Assembly: GCF_002914585.1 (NCBI RefSeq)
Contig: NZ_PDDM01000026.1
Coordinates: forward strand, 1 to 64,000
Direction of reading: 5' to 3'
DNA length: 64,000 nt
DNA from: Pseudanabaena sp. BC1403
Lineage (GTDB): Bacteria > Cyanobacteriota > Cyanobacteriia > Pseudanabaenales > Pseudanabaenaceae
This document shows, one piece after another, positions 7,670-17,921 of the stretch. The notes under the pieces are model-generated. The model ran no database searches. It saw nothing but the letters and a program-made list of their open reading frames with translations, and had not been told where the DNA came from. A program made the translations under genes and the position numbers. Positions within the stretch are counted from its first letter, which is position 1. The number at the start of each line of letters is the position of its first letter.

Positions 7670-8755
7670 CTAAGATTGCAATGCGGCTAGAGTTGCTGAA
7701 GTCAGAACTCCATCGACGGGTAATCCATACAATGCTTGAGCTTTTTTAATAGCGGCGGTAGTCTTTGAGCCTTGAATGCCATCGATCTCCCCATCGTACA
7801 AGCCTAGATTACTTAAAAGGGTTTGCCCTTTTTTAATGGAGTTATCGGCAACATTGCTTGTGCTGTCTTGACTAGCAGCCTCTTTATAACTAACTGGTAC
7901 AACATTACTACCTGCTTCCAGAGCAGACATGGTTAGAGATCCTGCCACCCCATCTGTAACTAAGCCATAGGTTTTTTGAGCCAGAATAATTGCCTCTTGG
8001 GTCATTGGTCCACTGATCCCATCGATCGCACCGCCATAAAAACCGCGATCACTTAGCAATTGTTGCAAATTTTTGATTGAGTCTGATTTAGTACTAGCGA
8101 TGTTGCTCTTCGGGACATAATTACTGCCAGCCTCTAATGCGGCAATAGTTAGAGATCCTGCAACTCCATCAGCAACTAAGCCGTAGGTTTTTTGAGCCAG
8201 AATAATTGCCTCTTGGGTCATTGGTCCACTGATCCCATCGATCGCACCGCCATAAAAACCGCGATCGCTTAGCAATTGCTGCAAATTTTTGATTGAGTCT
8301 GATTTGTTGTCGCTATTAGCGACGCTAACAGGTGTGGCTTTGACGGGTGTAGCTTCGAGGGAAACATTAGCTTCGTAGGTGTCTGCTTCCAAAGCGGCAA
8401 TGGTTTGTGCTCCGATCGCACCATCAGCATTTAATTTGTAAAACGTTTGCGCGGCAATAATTGCTTCTGTAGTAGCCGCACCCTTAACCCCATCGATCGC
8501 ACCTGGGTTAAAGCCGCGCTTGGCTAATAGTTGTTGAATGTTTGCCACTTCAGGTGTGTAGGCAAAAGCAGCAAGGGGCATAGCATTAATCGCGATCACC
8601 CCCGCCGCTAGTCCAATACATAAGACTGACTTGGCATGACGTGAGGATTGGGCGATCGCATCAAGCAATTGACAATCTAAAGTCTGATTAATAGATTCGC
8701 CTTGCTCTATGAGTTCGCAAAGCACTTCACTGTGGAGATAAGCAACAAGTTCCAT
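7670..8755 (-). CDS. secreted/membrane peptidoglycan-binding protein with four PG_binding_1 domains
   Basis: The N-terminus (MELVAYLHSEVLCELIEQ) is followed by a hydrophobic segment (about residues 47-66) that serves as signal or anchor. Four peptidoglycan-binding (PGB_1) domains follow, each with the pattern LL..RGF..GAIDG..G..T..AI..AQ..Y.L..DG. Domains 2 and 3 are almost identical in protein and DNA, a recent tandem duplication. There is no catalytic domain, so the protein probably anchors to or senses the wall. Start chosen at the ATG at 8755; the frame is open to 8794 but the extension would add a hydrophobic stretch not usual for these proteins. Confidence 0.8.
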   Translation of the reverse strand: MELVAYLHSEVLCELIEQGESINQTLDCQLLDAIAQSSRHAKSVLCIGLAAGVIAINAMPLAAFAYTPEVANIQQLLAKRGFNPGAIDGVKGAATTEAIIAAQTFYKLNADGAIGAQTIAALEADTYEANVSLEATPVKATPVSVANSDNKSDSIKNLQQLLSDRGFYGGAIDGISGPMTQEAIILAQKTYGLVADGVAGSLTIAALEAGSNYVPKSNIASTKSDSIKNLQQLLSDRGFYGGAIDGISGPMTQEAIILAQKTYGLVTDGVAGSLTMSALEAGSNVVPVSYKEAASQDSTSNVADNSIKKGQTLLSNLGLYDGEIDGIQGSKTTAAIKKAQALYGLPVDGVLTSATLAALQS

Positions 8756-8965
8756 ACATTCAGCCTCAATAAAAAATGCTATTAAGCTCAGCAATTGGCT
8801 CTTTTACATTCGTAAAAAATCTGATTTCGAGGGTTTTCTGTAATCTATGCCTTGTGGTGTGAGGTATAAATTACAGTTTTCAAAGAGCCTTATGTACTTA
8901 TATTGTATGGAAAAAACAAGTAAATGTTGGGAATTGTTTGTTTTTGTAATTTTTGAATAGCCCCA

Positions 8966-9000
8966 AAATAAGAGCAGTCGCTTTGCACCTGTTCTTATTT
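8966..9000. terminator. terminator of the cobA/hemD operon
   Basis: 12-bp stem (8966-8977 / 8989-9000, one G-T pair) overlapping the cobA/hemD stop; on the minus strand it is followed by an A/T-rich tract. Confidence 0.5.
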
Positions 9001-10558
9001 AAAAACTTTTGCCGATCGCTTCAGCAAGCCCATCTAAGGTGTATTCCAAAGCCTCGCAGTCAACGCGCCCAAATAACTCGTAGCAAGTCTTAGAAGTTTG
9101 CGGCCCAATTGAAGCGATTTTCACCTCAGCAATCCACGATCGCCAAGTTTCTTGAGACTCGACGCGATCAAGTAATTTGCAAAAATGCTTTACGGTTTTG
9201 GAGCTAGCAAAGGCGATCGCATCAAGTCTCTGATTTTGAATAGCTTCTAGCGCGACAGGATCGATCTCCTTAGGACATCCCGACTCATAAGCCGCGATTG
9301 CGTCAACTATTGCCCCATGCTGCTGTAACTGCTCCACCAAAATCTCACGTCCGCCCGACTCTACACGCGGGAATAACATTTTTTTGCCAGTTAAAACATG
9401 ATTGGGAATGGCAAGAAAAGCATCAACCAAAGCATCGGCAACAAAATCCGTTGGCACTAAATCTGGAGAAATCCCATAACTTGCCAAAACTTCTGCTGTC
9501 TTGCGCCCGACTACGGCAACTTTAAGTGAATGCAAAGCACGGCTATCTTTGCCAGCCTCTCGCAAGCGCCCAAAAAAGCTCTCAACGGCATTTGCTGAGG
9601 TCAAAATTAGCCAATCGTATTTAGTAAGATTGGCGATCGCCTGATCGAGCATTTCCCAACTAGTCGGTGGCAAAATTGCCAAAGTTGGCATCTCGATTAC
9701 CTTTGCACCTTGACTGGTCAATAAATCTGTAAATTGGCTAGCCTGACCTGCCGCCCTTGTCACTAAAATCGTTTTGCCTTGCAACGCTAATTTTCCCTTT
9801 TCGAGATCTACGCTTTGCTCAAAATTTTCCAATGATTGATTGCCTTGACGCGACAATTGCTCATGAAACTTTACGACTTCCCCAATAATAATCACCGATG
9901 GCGATAGCGAACCTTCGGGTAATTTCGATTGAATATCTGTCAGAGTTCCTGTCCATACTTGTTGATCGGCTCTTCCACACCAACGCACGATCGCGATTTT
10001 TGTATCCCCAGATTTTCCCGTTTGTAATTTCTCTAACAAGCTTGCCAGATTATTTGTCCCCATCAAAATTACCAATGTTGGAATTTGGGTGATCGCTTCC
10101 CAAGGCAACCGATCCAAATCATGCCCCGTCATCACCGCAAAACAAGAACTCGCTTCCACTTCCGTAAGCGGAATTCCTGCCAACATGGGAGCCGCGATCG
10201 CACTAGAAATTCCTGCAACAACTTCCCATTCACAATTTGCTACTTGCAGGGCAAGTATCTCAGGTAGCGATCGTCCAAATATCCAAGGATCACCGCTCTT
10301 GAGCCGCACCACGCGCTTACCTTGCAAGCAATAATCCACCAACATTTGATTGATTTCGGCTTGTTTGATGCTTTCCTGACCACCACGTTTACCAGCAATG
10401 ATGCGATCGCATTTCTCTGGAGCCAGATCTAATAAAGTGCGATCGACCAACGCATCACTAATAATCACTTCAGCAGTACATATCAAATCCCTAGCGCGAA
10501 CTGTCAAAAACTCTACGCCACCAATTCCCGCCCCAACTATAAAGACTTTACCATTCAT
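8999..10558 (-). CDS. cobA/hemD: fused uroporphyrinogen-III C-methyltransferase / uroporphyrinogen-III synthase
   Basis: Residues 1-245 form the SUMT (CobA) methyltransferase: VGAGIGG at the N-terminus, GKRGGQESIKQAEIN, and RLKSGDPWIFGR; it uses S-adenosylmethionine to make precorrin-2 for siroheme and cobalamin. Residues about 265-515 are the HemD domain, with ILVTRAAGQA and LTSANAV, which cyclises hydroxymethylbilane to uroporphyrinogen III, the shared precursor of heme, chlorophyll and bilins. Such fusions are known in several bacteria. The ATG overlaps the stop of the upstream Uma2 gene by 4 nt (ATGA), so translation is probably coupled. Confidence 0.92.
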   Translation of the reverse strand: MNGKVFIVGAGIGGVEFLTVRARDLICTAEVIISDALVDRTLLDLAPEKCDRIIAGKRGGQESIKQAEINQMLVDYCLQGKRVVRLKSGDPWIFGRSLPEILALQVANCEWEVVAGISSAIAAPMLAGIPLTEVEASSCFAVMTGHDLDRLPWEAITQIPTLVILMGTNNLASLLEKLQTGKSGDTKIAIVRWCGRADQQVWTGTLTDIQSKLPEGSLSPSVIIIGEVVKFHEQLSRQGNQSLENFEQSVDLEKGKLALQGKTILVTRAAGQASQFTDLLTSQGAKVIEMPTLAILPPTSWEMLDQAIANLTKYDWLILTSANAVESFFGRLREAGKDSRALHSLKVAVVGRKTAEVLASYGISPDLVPTDFVADALVDAFLAIPNHVLTGKKMLFPRVESGGREILVEQLQQHGAIVDAIAAYESGCPKEIDPVALEAIQNQRLDAIAFASSKTVKHFCKLLDRVESQETWRSWIAEVKIASIGPQTSKTCYELFGRVDCEALEYTLDGLAEAIGKSF

Positions 10559-11208
10559 AAAAGATTTTTAGGATCTATGCCCATTTCGCGAAGCTTAGCT
10601 GCATATTTAGACATAGCATTCAGAGCTTGTTCTTTTTGCTCAACCTGTTCCAGATAAGTTAAAAACTTATTCCCATCTGGGTGAAAAATATTTAAACTTT
10701 CATCAGTTAGCTCAAAGCGAATCCCTAAACGTGAGCTGATCCAATTTTGGACTTTATCAATAGGCTCTAGTCGATTCTGTTCTTGATTTCTGATCCATAT
10801 TGCTAAGTCATTGGAAAGATGATCGTAGACATAATATTCCTCTACACCATAGGTTTGATAGAAATCAAACTTGCGAGACATTTCTAAAATACGATTGCCT
10901 CTAGACAAAATTTCAAATACTACTTGAGGTGCTATCCCTGACTCTATGTGTTGAATGTAAGAACCTCGCGCTCCCTTTGGTCTGCCAAATACCACCATTA
11001 CATCAGGCGCTCGACGAATATCAGACTTACCTTCAACGGGATACCACAGTAAATCTCCTGCTACAAATACATTCTCATCATCTTTAAAGAGAGATTCCAA
11101 TCCACCTGTAATCGTCACTATCCATTGATAATGCTCGGTACTTTCTGCCATTGGTTGTCCGTCACTGCTAGGATAGATAGTCTCTAACTTGCTGATTGTA
11201 TTAGTCAT
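10555..11208 (-). CDS. Uma2 family (DUF820) restriction endonuclease-like protein
   Basis: PD-(D/E)XK-fold protein of the Uma2/DUF820 family, which is strongly expanded in cyanobacteria. Visible signatures are RRAPDVMVVFG (the Asp of the fold), PQVVFEILS (the E-x-x core) and RKFDFYQTYGVEEYYVYD. The C-terminal 40 residues are a Lys/Glu/Gln-rich helix typical of the longer members. The family is predicted to be nucleolytic but no cellular role is proven. Start is the ATG at 11208 (MTNTISKLE); the frame is open to 11238. It is translationally coupled to cobA/hemD, with no obvious functional link. Confidence 0.85.
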   Translation of the reverse strand: MTNTISKLETIYPSSDGQPMAESTEHYQWIVTITGGLESLFKDDENVFVAGDLLWYPVEGKSDIRRAPDVMVVFGRPKGARGSYIQHIESGIAPQVVFEILSRGNRILEMSRKFDFYQTYGVEEYYVYDHLSNDLAIWIRNQEQNRLEPIDKVQNWISSRLGIRFELTDESLNIFHPDGNKFLTYLEQVEQKEQALNAMSKYAAKLREMGIDPKNLL

Positions 11209-11299
11209 AGGTTTTTGATCTGTGCGATCGCCAAGCAACTGAGATTAATTATACCAACTCAATTAATAGCATTACTATTTGCAGGATTTCACAAGCTTA

Positions 11300-12922
11300 C
11301 TATTTTGAGATGATCCAATTGCGGCGGAAAAATCTTGCTAGATCTGACTCATCGATCGCAAGACAAATAGGGCGACCATGCGGACAGGTATGAGGATTGC
11401 GGGTTTGTTGCCATTGCCAGAGCAGATCGCGAATTGTGGACATTTCTAACTTTGTACCATTGCGAATTGCACTACGACAGGCAGCCGTTGCCCTTGCCAT
11501 AGTTGGATCATCCAGATGACTCATTTCTTGCAAAATCACTGCACAATCTTCATGCCCAATTAAAATTTCAGGCAGCGATCGCACAGCCCATAGGTTATTC
11601 CCAAAAGCTTCAATTTCTATGCCTAGTGCTTGTAAACGGTCAATTGCATCGTCAGAAAGTTGCTTCAATAAAATCGGTTGCTCAATAGTCACAATTTGCC
11701 ATTGAGTTTCGATTTGCTCAAAGAGAACTCGCTCATGGGCAACATGTTGCTCCACTAGCCATAAACCACCTGAGTGCTCCGCTAAAATGTAAGTATCAAG
11801 AACCTGTGCGATCGCCTTCAAAGATAAATTTGGTTGATTGAAGTTCTCCCGCTTGGCAGGAATCAAATAAGAGGTTTTGCGTTCAGCAGTTTTTAATAGT
11901 TCATTAGCCGCACTTCCATAATTAATTTGAGAACTTGATTCAGAAACTTTGAGAGATTCCGTAATGCAATCTTTTAACTGAGTTTGGATATCTCCTAAAT
12001 TTTGAATATAGGCTTCAGCCTTGGCGGGATGACGATTCCAGTCGATGCGATCGCAGGGTAGATTTAAACTAACAATACATACAGGAAAACGATTGCGAGG
12101 TATGGTTCGCTCTAAACTAGAGAGAATAGTTTGCTCTAATTCAGGAAAAGTAATTCCCCGACCATTGAGAATAATCTTTACCCAGTCAGGACGACGACGC
12201 GATAGGCGATCGGGCAGTCCAAGGGTGATTGAGATGAGGGTGAATTCTCTAAACACCAAATCATAGGGCTGAATTGAACTAATAATTTGTGGCAAAATCT
12301 CACTAGCATCCTCTCCTGCCCAAATCGTCATCCATTCTCGATTGTCGAGATTTACCTGCCAGTTAATTTGAGGATTTGCGATCGCCATTTGTTGAATCTG
12401 TAATTGCACCTTGCGAGCTTGCTGCGAATTACTAGGCAAAGATTGTAAACGATTAGGATAACGCGAAAATAGATTGCGAACGGTGACGACTGTCCCCGAT
12501 GCGATCGCGACTACTTTTGGGCTGGTTTGTAAATTGCCATGCTCATCATAATTAGCTTGATAGCCCACTGGCTCTAGGACTGGGCGACTGCAAATATGCA
12601 AATCTGCAAGTTGGGCAAGACTATAGAGAGCTTCACCGCGAAAGCCTAAACTATTTATCTGTTGAAGATCTTCAGCATTATTGATTTTACTAGTTGTATG
12701 CGGAGTTGCAGCTTGGGATAAATCAGCGATCGCCATGCCACAGCCATTGTCACTCACCTGTACTGAGAGAGAATCTGTCCATATCGAAATTACGATTCTT
12801 GTCGCTTGGGCATCGATCGCATTCTCAGCAAGTTCTCTTACTACCGCCGCCAATGAATCAATCACTTCCCCAGCAGCGATTAGATGCACAACTTCAATAG
12901 GTAGCGTGTGAATGTTTTGCAT
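11300..12922 (-). CDS. mutL: DNA mismatch repair protein MutL
   Basis: GHKL ATPase N-terminal domain with motif I ELAENAIDA, motif II DNGCGM and motif III FRGEAL; C-terminal dimerisation domain ends in HTCPHGRPICLAI. The C-terminal half lacks a DQHA(X)2E(X)4E endonuclease motif: the equivalent segment reads EQHVAHERVLFE, so a degenerate form is present and nicking activity is not certain. At 540 residues it is a typical short cyanobacterial MutL. It starts 3 nt behind the stop of the AAA-like gene and is probably co-transcribed with it. Confidence 0.92.
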   Translation of the reverse strand: MQNIHTLPIEVVHLIAAGEVIDSLAAVVRELAENAIDAQATRIVISIWTDSLSVQVSDNGCGMAIADLSQAATPHTTSKINNAEDLQQINSLGFRGEALYSLAQLADLHICSRPVLEPVGYQANYDEHGNLQTSPKVVAIASGTVVTVRNLFSRYPNRLQSLPSNSQQARKVQLQIQQMAIANPQINWQVNLDNREWMTIWAGEDASEILPQIISSIQPYDLVFREFTLISITLGLPDRLSRRRPDWVKIILNGRGITFPELEQTILSSLERTIPRNRFPVCIVSLNLPCDRIDWNRHPAKAEAYIQNLGDIQTQLKDCITESLKVSESSSQINYGSAANELLKTAERKTSYLIPAKRENFNQPNLSLKAIAQVLDTYILAEHSGGLWLVEQHVAHERVLFEQIETQWQIVTIEQPILLKQLSDDAIDRLQALGIEIEAFGNNLWAVRSLPEILIGHEDCAVILQEMSHLDDPTMARATAACRSAIRNGTKLEMSTIRDLLWQWQQTRNPHTCPHGRPICLAIDESDLARFFRRNWIISK

Positions 12923-12925
12923 TGC

Positions 12926-14035
12926 CTACCCTAAGCGCTGCTTTAGCCAAAATTGTAAGGTGGGCAGCGCAATTCGATATCCATATTTTGCACTATAAAC
13001 TAGTCCCTTTTGTTCCAAACTATCTAGCGCACCTTGTAAGCTTCCCCCTTTAGAAAGTTGGTGCTTTTGGATATATTCACGACTATGCGGACTCACTGTC
13101 GGATCGATCGCTAGGCTCTCTAATACTCTCACCTGAGTTGGCGGCAATAGCATAATCAAAGACTCAAAGGTAGGAGCAAGATCTTCAACTAGCGCCAACA
13201 TGTTTTGATGAACATGATGCGGTTGAACTAGAAATTCAGTTTGGGAATGGGATTGAGAATTGGTTAGGGTAAGATATTCAAGCCAGATGCGTCTAGTTAA
13301 GGCGATCGCATCGCTAAGATTTCCTTGAATGTATTCTGTAAATAGCTGTAACGCGGTAGTTTGCGGATCAAACTTTATACCCTTTTCTTGCATGGTTGGT
13401 TCGAGCCATTCGCAAAGCTCTACATTGCTTAAAGGTGGAAGTTCGACTACATGCAGACTCAGCTTATGCATCCAAGGTTCAGGAACTGTGGCGATTAAGA
13501 CATAACTCACCCGACTTTGAAGTTGAATTTCGCGCCGCAAATATTCTTCCCATTCACCTTTGCGATCCCACGAGCGAATATGGGGGAAATTATGCAACAC
13601 GATCGCTACCCGACAATCGAGCCATTCTGCCATCTGCTGCGGCAACCTTAGCAAATGCTCAAATAAATTCCAGATTCCTGCCGAGGAGAGTTTCCAAAAC
13701 ATCTTAGGTTTAGATTGTTCCGTTAGCTCAAAGCTAATGGGTTGCTCCTTAAGTAAACCTTGTAATTTGAGCAATTCTTCAGGACTATCAAAGGTACTGA
13801 GCAAACTTTCGGCTAATAGCTTTAAAAAGCGATCTCCATCCGTGGCTCGCAAACAATCTAAAGTAATCACTCTGGCTCCAGCTTTTTGGGCAGCCCATTT
13901 GACTAAAGTTCTACGCCCACTTCCCGCTACCCCTGCGATCAGCAAATCACCATCATCTAACAAAATTTGACTAATCTGCTCTAATTCTGTTTGTCTGCCC
14001 ACCAATCGCTGGGGCAAAAATGGATTGTTAATCAT
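12926..14035 (-). CDS. AAA-like (STAND/archaeal-type) ATPase with degenerate P-loop
   Basis: The N-terminus FLPQRLVGRQTELEQI is the opening of AAA/STAND-type ATPase domains. The P-loop reads GVAGSGRRT, with Arg where Walker A has Lys, and the Walker B position reads VAIVLHNF, without the acidic pair. The C-terminal part contains a winged-helix-like region (about 300-365: VRVLESLAI ... GSLQGALDSLEQKGLV). Nucleotide binding may be lost or weak. It sits directly upstream of mutL, but no known mismatch-repair partner has this form. Start is the ATG at 14035 (MINNPFLPQ); an in-frame ATG lies at 14053. Confidence 0.7.
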   Translation of the reverse strand: MINNPFLPQRLVGRQTELEQISQILLDDGDLLIAGVAGSGRRTLVKWAAQKAGARVITLDCLRATDGDRFLKLLAESLLSTFDSPEELLKLQGLLKEQPISFELTEQSKPKMFWKLSSAGIWNLFEHLLRLPQQMAEWLDCRVAIVLHNFPHIRSWDRKGEWEEYLRREIQLQSRVSYVLIATVPEPWMHKLSLHVVELPPLSNVELCEWLEPTMQEKGIKFDPQTTALQLFTEYIQGNLSDAIALTRRIWLEYLTLTNSQSHSQTEFLVQPHHVHQNMLALVEDLAPTFESLIMLLPPTQVRVLESLAIDPTVSPHSREYIQKHQLSKGGSLQGALDSLEQKGLVYSAKYGYRIALPTLQFWLKQRLG

Positions 14036-14089
14036 CTCGCAATTGTATCGCAATTCGCTATCACTACAATTCTCTCGATATGACTTGTC

Positions 14090-14189
14090 CCAATCCCTGA
14101 AAGTGTGACTACATTCTTTGGGATTAAAACCCCAACCCAGACAAGGTTTTGAATTCTCAAAATAGCACCGCCATTTTGAGAATTGGTAT
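14090..14189. repeat. diverged copy of the ATACCAA repeat family
   Basis: Shares AAGTGTGAC, GGATTAAAA, the internal hairpin (here TTCTCAAAAT...ATTTTGAGAA) and the right end TTGGTAT with the copies at 45157 and 48635, but is strongly diverged. It fills the gap between the AAA-like gene and the P-type ATPase. Confidence 0.5.
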
Positions 14190-14318
14190 TAATTATGTGG
14201 TTTACATTGCCGACAGTGATTCAAACCACATAATTGGGCTTGCTGGCTTCAAGATTCTTTAAGGCAGCAATTACTATTTTTTAGTACCATAGTCATAACC
14301 GTTTACCTAAAAATATCG

Positions 14319-17108
14319 ATGGCACTTGAGACAAAAGATCTTACTCCTGCCCCTCCCATTCCTCGCTGGCATACCTTCAGTGCTGATGAATCTCTAGAAT
14401 TACTTAAAAGCGATCCTCATCAAGGTATCACTAGCCAAGAAGTTGCATCTAGATTGGAGCGCTATGGAACTAATGAATTAATTGAAAAAGCTGGGCGATC
14501 GTCGCTGCAAATCTTTATTGATCAGTTCACAAATATCATGCTGATCATGCTGATGGCAGTTGCTGTCGTCTCGGCTGTCCTCGATATTAGGGATAACGAA
14601 TTTCCGAAAGATGCGATCGCCATTAGCTCAATTGTTTTGCTTAATGGCATCCTTGGCTACATGCAAGAGACCAATGCCGAAAAGGCTCTCGCGGCACTCA
14701 AGCGGATGTCTTCCCCAAAAGTGCGGGTAATACGCAATGGTGAAGTAATCGAGATCAGTGGCAAAGAACTTGTGCCTGGCGACATCATGCTCTTAGAAGC
14801 AGGGGTACAAATCGCTGCTGACGGCAGATTACTTGATGAACAAAATTTACAAGTGCGAGAATCGGCTCTGACAGGCGAAGCCGAAGCTGTAAACAAAGAA
14901 GCGAAATTAATTCTTGAAGAAGATGCGAGTTTAGGCGATCGCTTAAATTGTGTTTATCAAGGTACTGAGGTCGTGCAGGGACGCGCCAAGGTACTCGTTA
15001 CTAAGACGGGGATGCAGACTGAGTTAGGAAAAATCGCTGCCCTAATTCAAGATGTGGAGACTGAAGATACCCCTCTACAACAACGGATGACGCAGCTAGG
15101 TAATGTGCTGGTAAGTGGTTCCCTAGCATTAGTGGGCTTAGTTGTACTAGTGGGAATGCTCAATAAAGGTAACTTTGGTGAACTTCTCAAGACTTCCCTC
15201 AGTATGGCGGTTGCTGTTGTGCCTGAAGGACTTCCTGCGGTAGTTACAGTTACTCTCGCGTTGGGAACTCAACGCATGGTCAGAAGAAATGCCCTAATTC
15301 GTCGGCTGCCCGCTGTTGAGACACTTGGTTCTGTCACTACGATTTGCTCTGACAAAACAGGTACGCTCACTCAGAACAAAATGGTGGTGCAGGGGATTCG
15401 CACAGGACTACATTCTTTGCAAGTCACAGGCGATGGTTATGCACCGTTTGGTGAATTTAATATATTAGGAAATTCACCTGAAGATTCTAATTTTGCGGTG
15501 AACAACATCCCTGAAGTTCAGCAATTGCTGATGGCTTGTGTATTTTGCAACGATGCGATTTTGCAGCAAAAAAATGGTGAATGGATCATCATCGGCGACC
15601 CCACTGAAGGCGCTTTGTTAGTTCTGGCAAGCAAAGGTGGCTGTGATGCGGCGGAATGGCAACATCGGATGCCGCGTGTATCTGAGGTTCCTTTCTCGTC
15701 TGAACGCAAACGCATGAGCGTAATGGTGCAAGGCGAATATGGTGGTAATGTACTTTTTTGCAAAGGTTCACCTGAGCTAACTTTAGAATGCTGTACTCAT
15801 ATTCAAATTGGCGATCAGATCCATGAGATAGCTGATTTCCAACGTCAACATGTTCTTGCGCAAAACAACGAACTCGCCAGTCGTGGGTTGCGCGTATTAG
15901 GTTTTGCCTATCGCACATTTTCGTATTTACCCGAAGATGGTATTACTGCAAAAGATGAGAGCAATCTAATTTGGGTTGGCTTAGTGGGAATGCTTGATGC
16001 ACCTCGCCCTGAAGTCCGCGAAGCGGTGAAGCGCTGTCGTGAAGCAGGTATCCGTCCCGTAATGATTACTGGTGATCATCAACTCACAGCCAAGGCGATC
16101 GCAGAAGACTTAGGAATTGCTGAATCAGGCGATCGGGTGCTCACAGGCAAAGAGCTAGAACTCATGAGTCCTGAAGCTCTAGATCAAGAAGTAAGTCAGG
16201 TTAGTGTTTATGCGCGCGTCTCCCCCGAACACAAATTGCGAATCGTTCAAGCTTTACAAAGACAGCATCAATTTGTAGCCATGACTGGTGATGGTGTGAA
16301 TGATGCCCCCGCACTCAAGCAAGCCGATATTGGGATCGCTATGGGGATCACTGGTACTGATGTATCCAAAGAAGCTAGCGACATGATCTTGCTGGATGAT
16401 AACTTCGCCACGATTGTCGCTGCTACTGAAGAAGGTCGCGTAGTTTATACCAATATTCGCCGCTTTATCAAATACATTCTTGGTAGCAACATTGGTGAAG
16501 TCATCACGATTGCGGCGGCTCCGATGCTGGGCTTAACTGTGCCTTTGATTCCTCTACAAATTTTATGGATGAATCTTGTCACCGATGGCTTGCCAGCTCT
16601 TGCACTTGCCGTAGAGCCTGCTGAACCCAATGTTATGCAAAGACCCCCTGTTGATCCTCGTGAAAATATTTTTGCCAGAGGAATGGGAGCCTACATGGTC
16701 AGAATTGGGATTGTCTTAGCAATTATCACGATCGCTCTTATGGCTTGGGCTCATGGCTACACCAACTTAAACTTTGATGATATCTATCACAAAGAACGTT
16801 GGGCAACGATGGTATTTACTACCCTCTGTTTAGCGCAAATGGGTCATGCGATCGCCATTCGTTCTAACACTCAACTGACGATCGAACTCGATCCGCGAAC
16901 TAATCTTTATGTCTGGGGATCAGTTATTATGACTACGGTTTTACAACTAGTGCTGATCTACGTAGAGCCATTCCGTCGCTTTTTTGGGACACATTTACTC
17001 AGACCAGAAGAACTAGCAGTTTGCTTTGGTTTTAGCGCCTTGATGTTTGTTTGGATAGAATTAGAGAAATTGCTAATTCGTTGGTGGTTGTGGCAACGTC
17101 AATCCTAA
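14319..17108 (+). CDS. P-type Ca2+-transporting ATPase (P2A type, PacL-like)
   Basis: Full-length P-type ATPase of 929 residues: cation-ATPase N-terminal domain (about 15-85), actuator with LTGEAEAV, helix-4 motif [11 protein letters not shown], phosphorylation motif [13 protein letters not shown] with Asp345, nucleotide-binding MITGDH, and hinge [21 protein letters not shown]; about ten membrane helices. The VVPEGLPA(V) motif and overall length match SERCA/PacL-type calcium pumps; Na+ or Mn2+ as substrate cannot be excluded. It precedes glnB by about 100 nt on the same strand but glnB has its own promoter. Confidence 0.9.
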   Translation: MALETKDLTPAPPIPRWHTFSADESLELLKSDPHQGITSQEVASRLERYGTNELIEKAGRSSLQIFIDQFTNIMLIMLMAVAVVSAVLDIRDNEFPKDAIAISSIVLLNGILGYMQETNAEKALAALKRMSSPKVRVIRNGEVIEISGKELVPGDIMLLEAGVQIAADGRLLDEQNLQVRESALTGEAEAVNKEAKLILEEDASLGDRLNCVYQGTEVVQGRAKVLVTKTGMQTELGKIAALIQDVETEDTPLQQRMTQLGNVLVSGSLALVGLVVLVGMLNKGNFGELLKTSLSMAVAVVPEGLPAVVTVTLALGTQRMVRRNALIRRLPAVETLGSVTTICSDKTGTLTQNKMVVQGIRTGLHSLQVTGDGYAPFGEFNILGNSPEDSNFAVNNIPEVQQLLMACVFCNDAILQQKNGEWIIIGDPTEGALLVLASKGGCDAAEWQHRMPRVSEVPFSSERKRMSVMVQGEYGGNVLFCKGSPELTLECCTHIQIGDQIHEIADFQRQHVLAQNNELASRGLRVLGFAYRTFSYLPEDGITAKDESNLIWVGLVGMLDAPRPEVREAVKRCREAGIRPVMITGDHQLTAKAIAEDLGIAESGDRVLTGKELELMSPEALDQEVSQVSVYARVSPEHKLRIVQALQRQHQFVAMTGDGVNDAPALKQADIGIAMGITGTDVSKEASDMILLDDNFATIVAATEEGRVVYTNIRRFIKYILGSNIGEVITIAAAPMLGLTVPLIPLQILWMNLVTDGLPALALAVEPAEPNVMQRPPVDPRENIFARGMGAYMVRIGIVLAIITIALMAWAHGYTNLNFDDIYHKERWATMVFTTLCLAQMGHAIAIRSNTQLTIELDPRTNLYVWGSVIMTTVLQLVLIYVEPFRRFFGTHLLRPEELAVCFGFSALMFVWIELEKLLIRWWLWQRQS

Positions 17109-17135
17109 CGCCAATCTGAATCACAATTCTAAAAA

Positions 17136-17149
17136 GTATGCTAGGCTAC
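17136..17149 (+). promoter_or_regulatory. NtcA-binding site of glnB
   Basis: Exact GTA-N8-TAC, the consensus of the nitrogen regulator NtcA, 56 nt upstream of the glnB start. A -10-like hexamer (TATTAA at 17173-17178) begins 23 nt after the TAC, the spacing of class II NtcA-activated promoters. NtcA activation of glnB is known in several cyanobacteria, which agrees. Confidence 0.75.
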
Positions 17150-17178
17150 AAATTTGGGTAGCGATTCAAGTGTATTAA

Positions 17179-17544
<366 letters not shown>

Positions 17545-17567
17545 GTTTTCTCAACACCATGAGCCCT

Positions 17568-17604
17568 ATTAAAAGAGTCGTCACAAAGTGGCGACTCTTT
17601 TAAT
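17568..17604. terminator. glnB terminator (AAA triloop)
   Basis: 17-bp stem with one T-G pair and AAA loop, followed by a T run, 24 nt behind the stop. Confidence 0.75.
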
Positions 17605-17609
17605 GTTTT

Positions 17610-17804
17610 TTAGCTTGGGATCAAAATTGCTTCTAATATTTGGGCGATGATTGCGCCTAAAATGGCGACTGTTAAATATCTTCCAATCATCGGATTTTTG
17701 CCAAGTGCATCATCTTTTTTGCAAACTGTGAGAAATAATGACCACGCTTGGGTGGCATTAATCGTTTGAAACCGATTAAAACTAGATCTGAATATTAAAT
17801 GCAT
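17610..17804 (-). CDS. possible small membrane protein
   Basis: A 64-codon frame with a C-terminal hydrophobic helix (YLTVAILGAIIAQILEAILI) and an N-terminal basic region. It is the only plausible coding content of the gap between glnB and the molybdopterin gene. I recognise no family, ribosome-binding support is weak (AGGT some distance upstream) and the frame could be spurious. Confidence 0.3.
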   Translation of the reverse strand: MHLIFRSSFNRFQTINATQAWSLFLTVCKKDDALGKNPMIGRYLTVAILGAIIAQILEAILIPS

Positions 17805-17921
17805 AGATTTTACCTAACCTGAATTTTAAAATTAGGATGAAAATCGCTACGTTTACACATCCGCTATTTTGAACATAACACAAGAATTGTAACAAAAATT
17901 AATCAAATAAATTATGTAGGG

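Noticed and set aside
7925-8300. Possible CRISPR-like or satellite repeat
   Set aside because: It is an in-frame duplication of a peptidoglycan-binding domain.
13396-13970. Two overlapping plus-strand frames
   Set aside because: They are shadows of the AAA-like gene and have no recognisable protein features.
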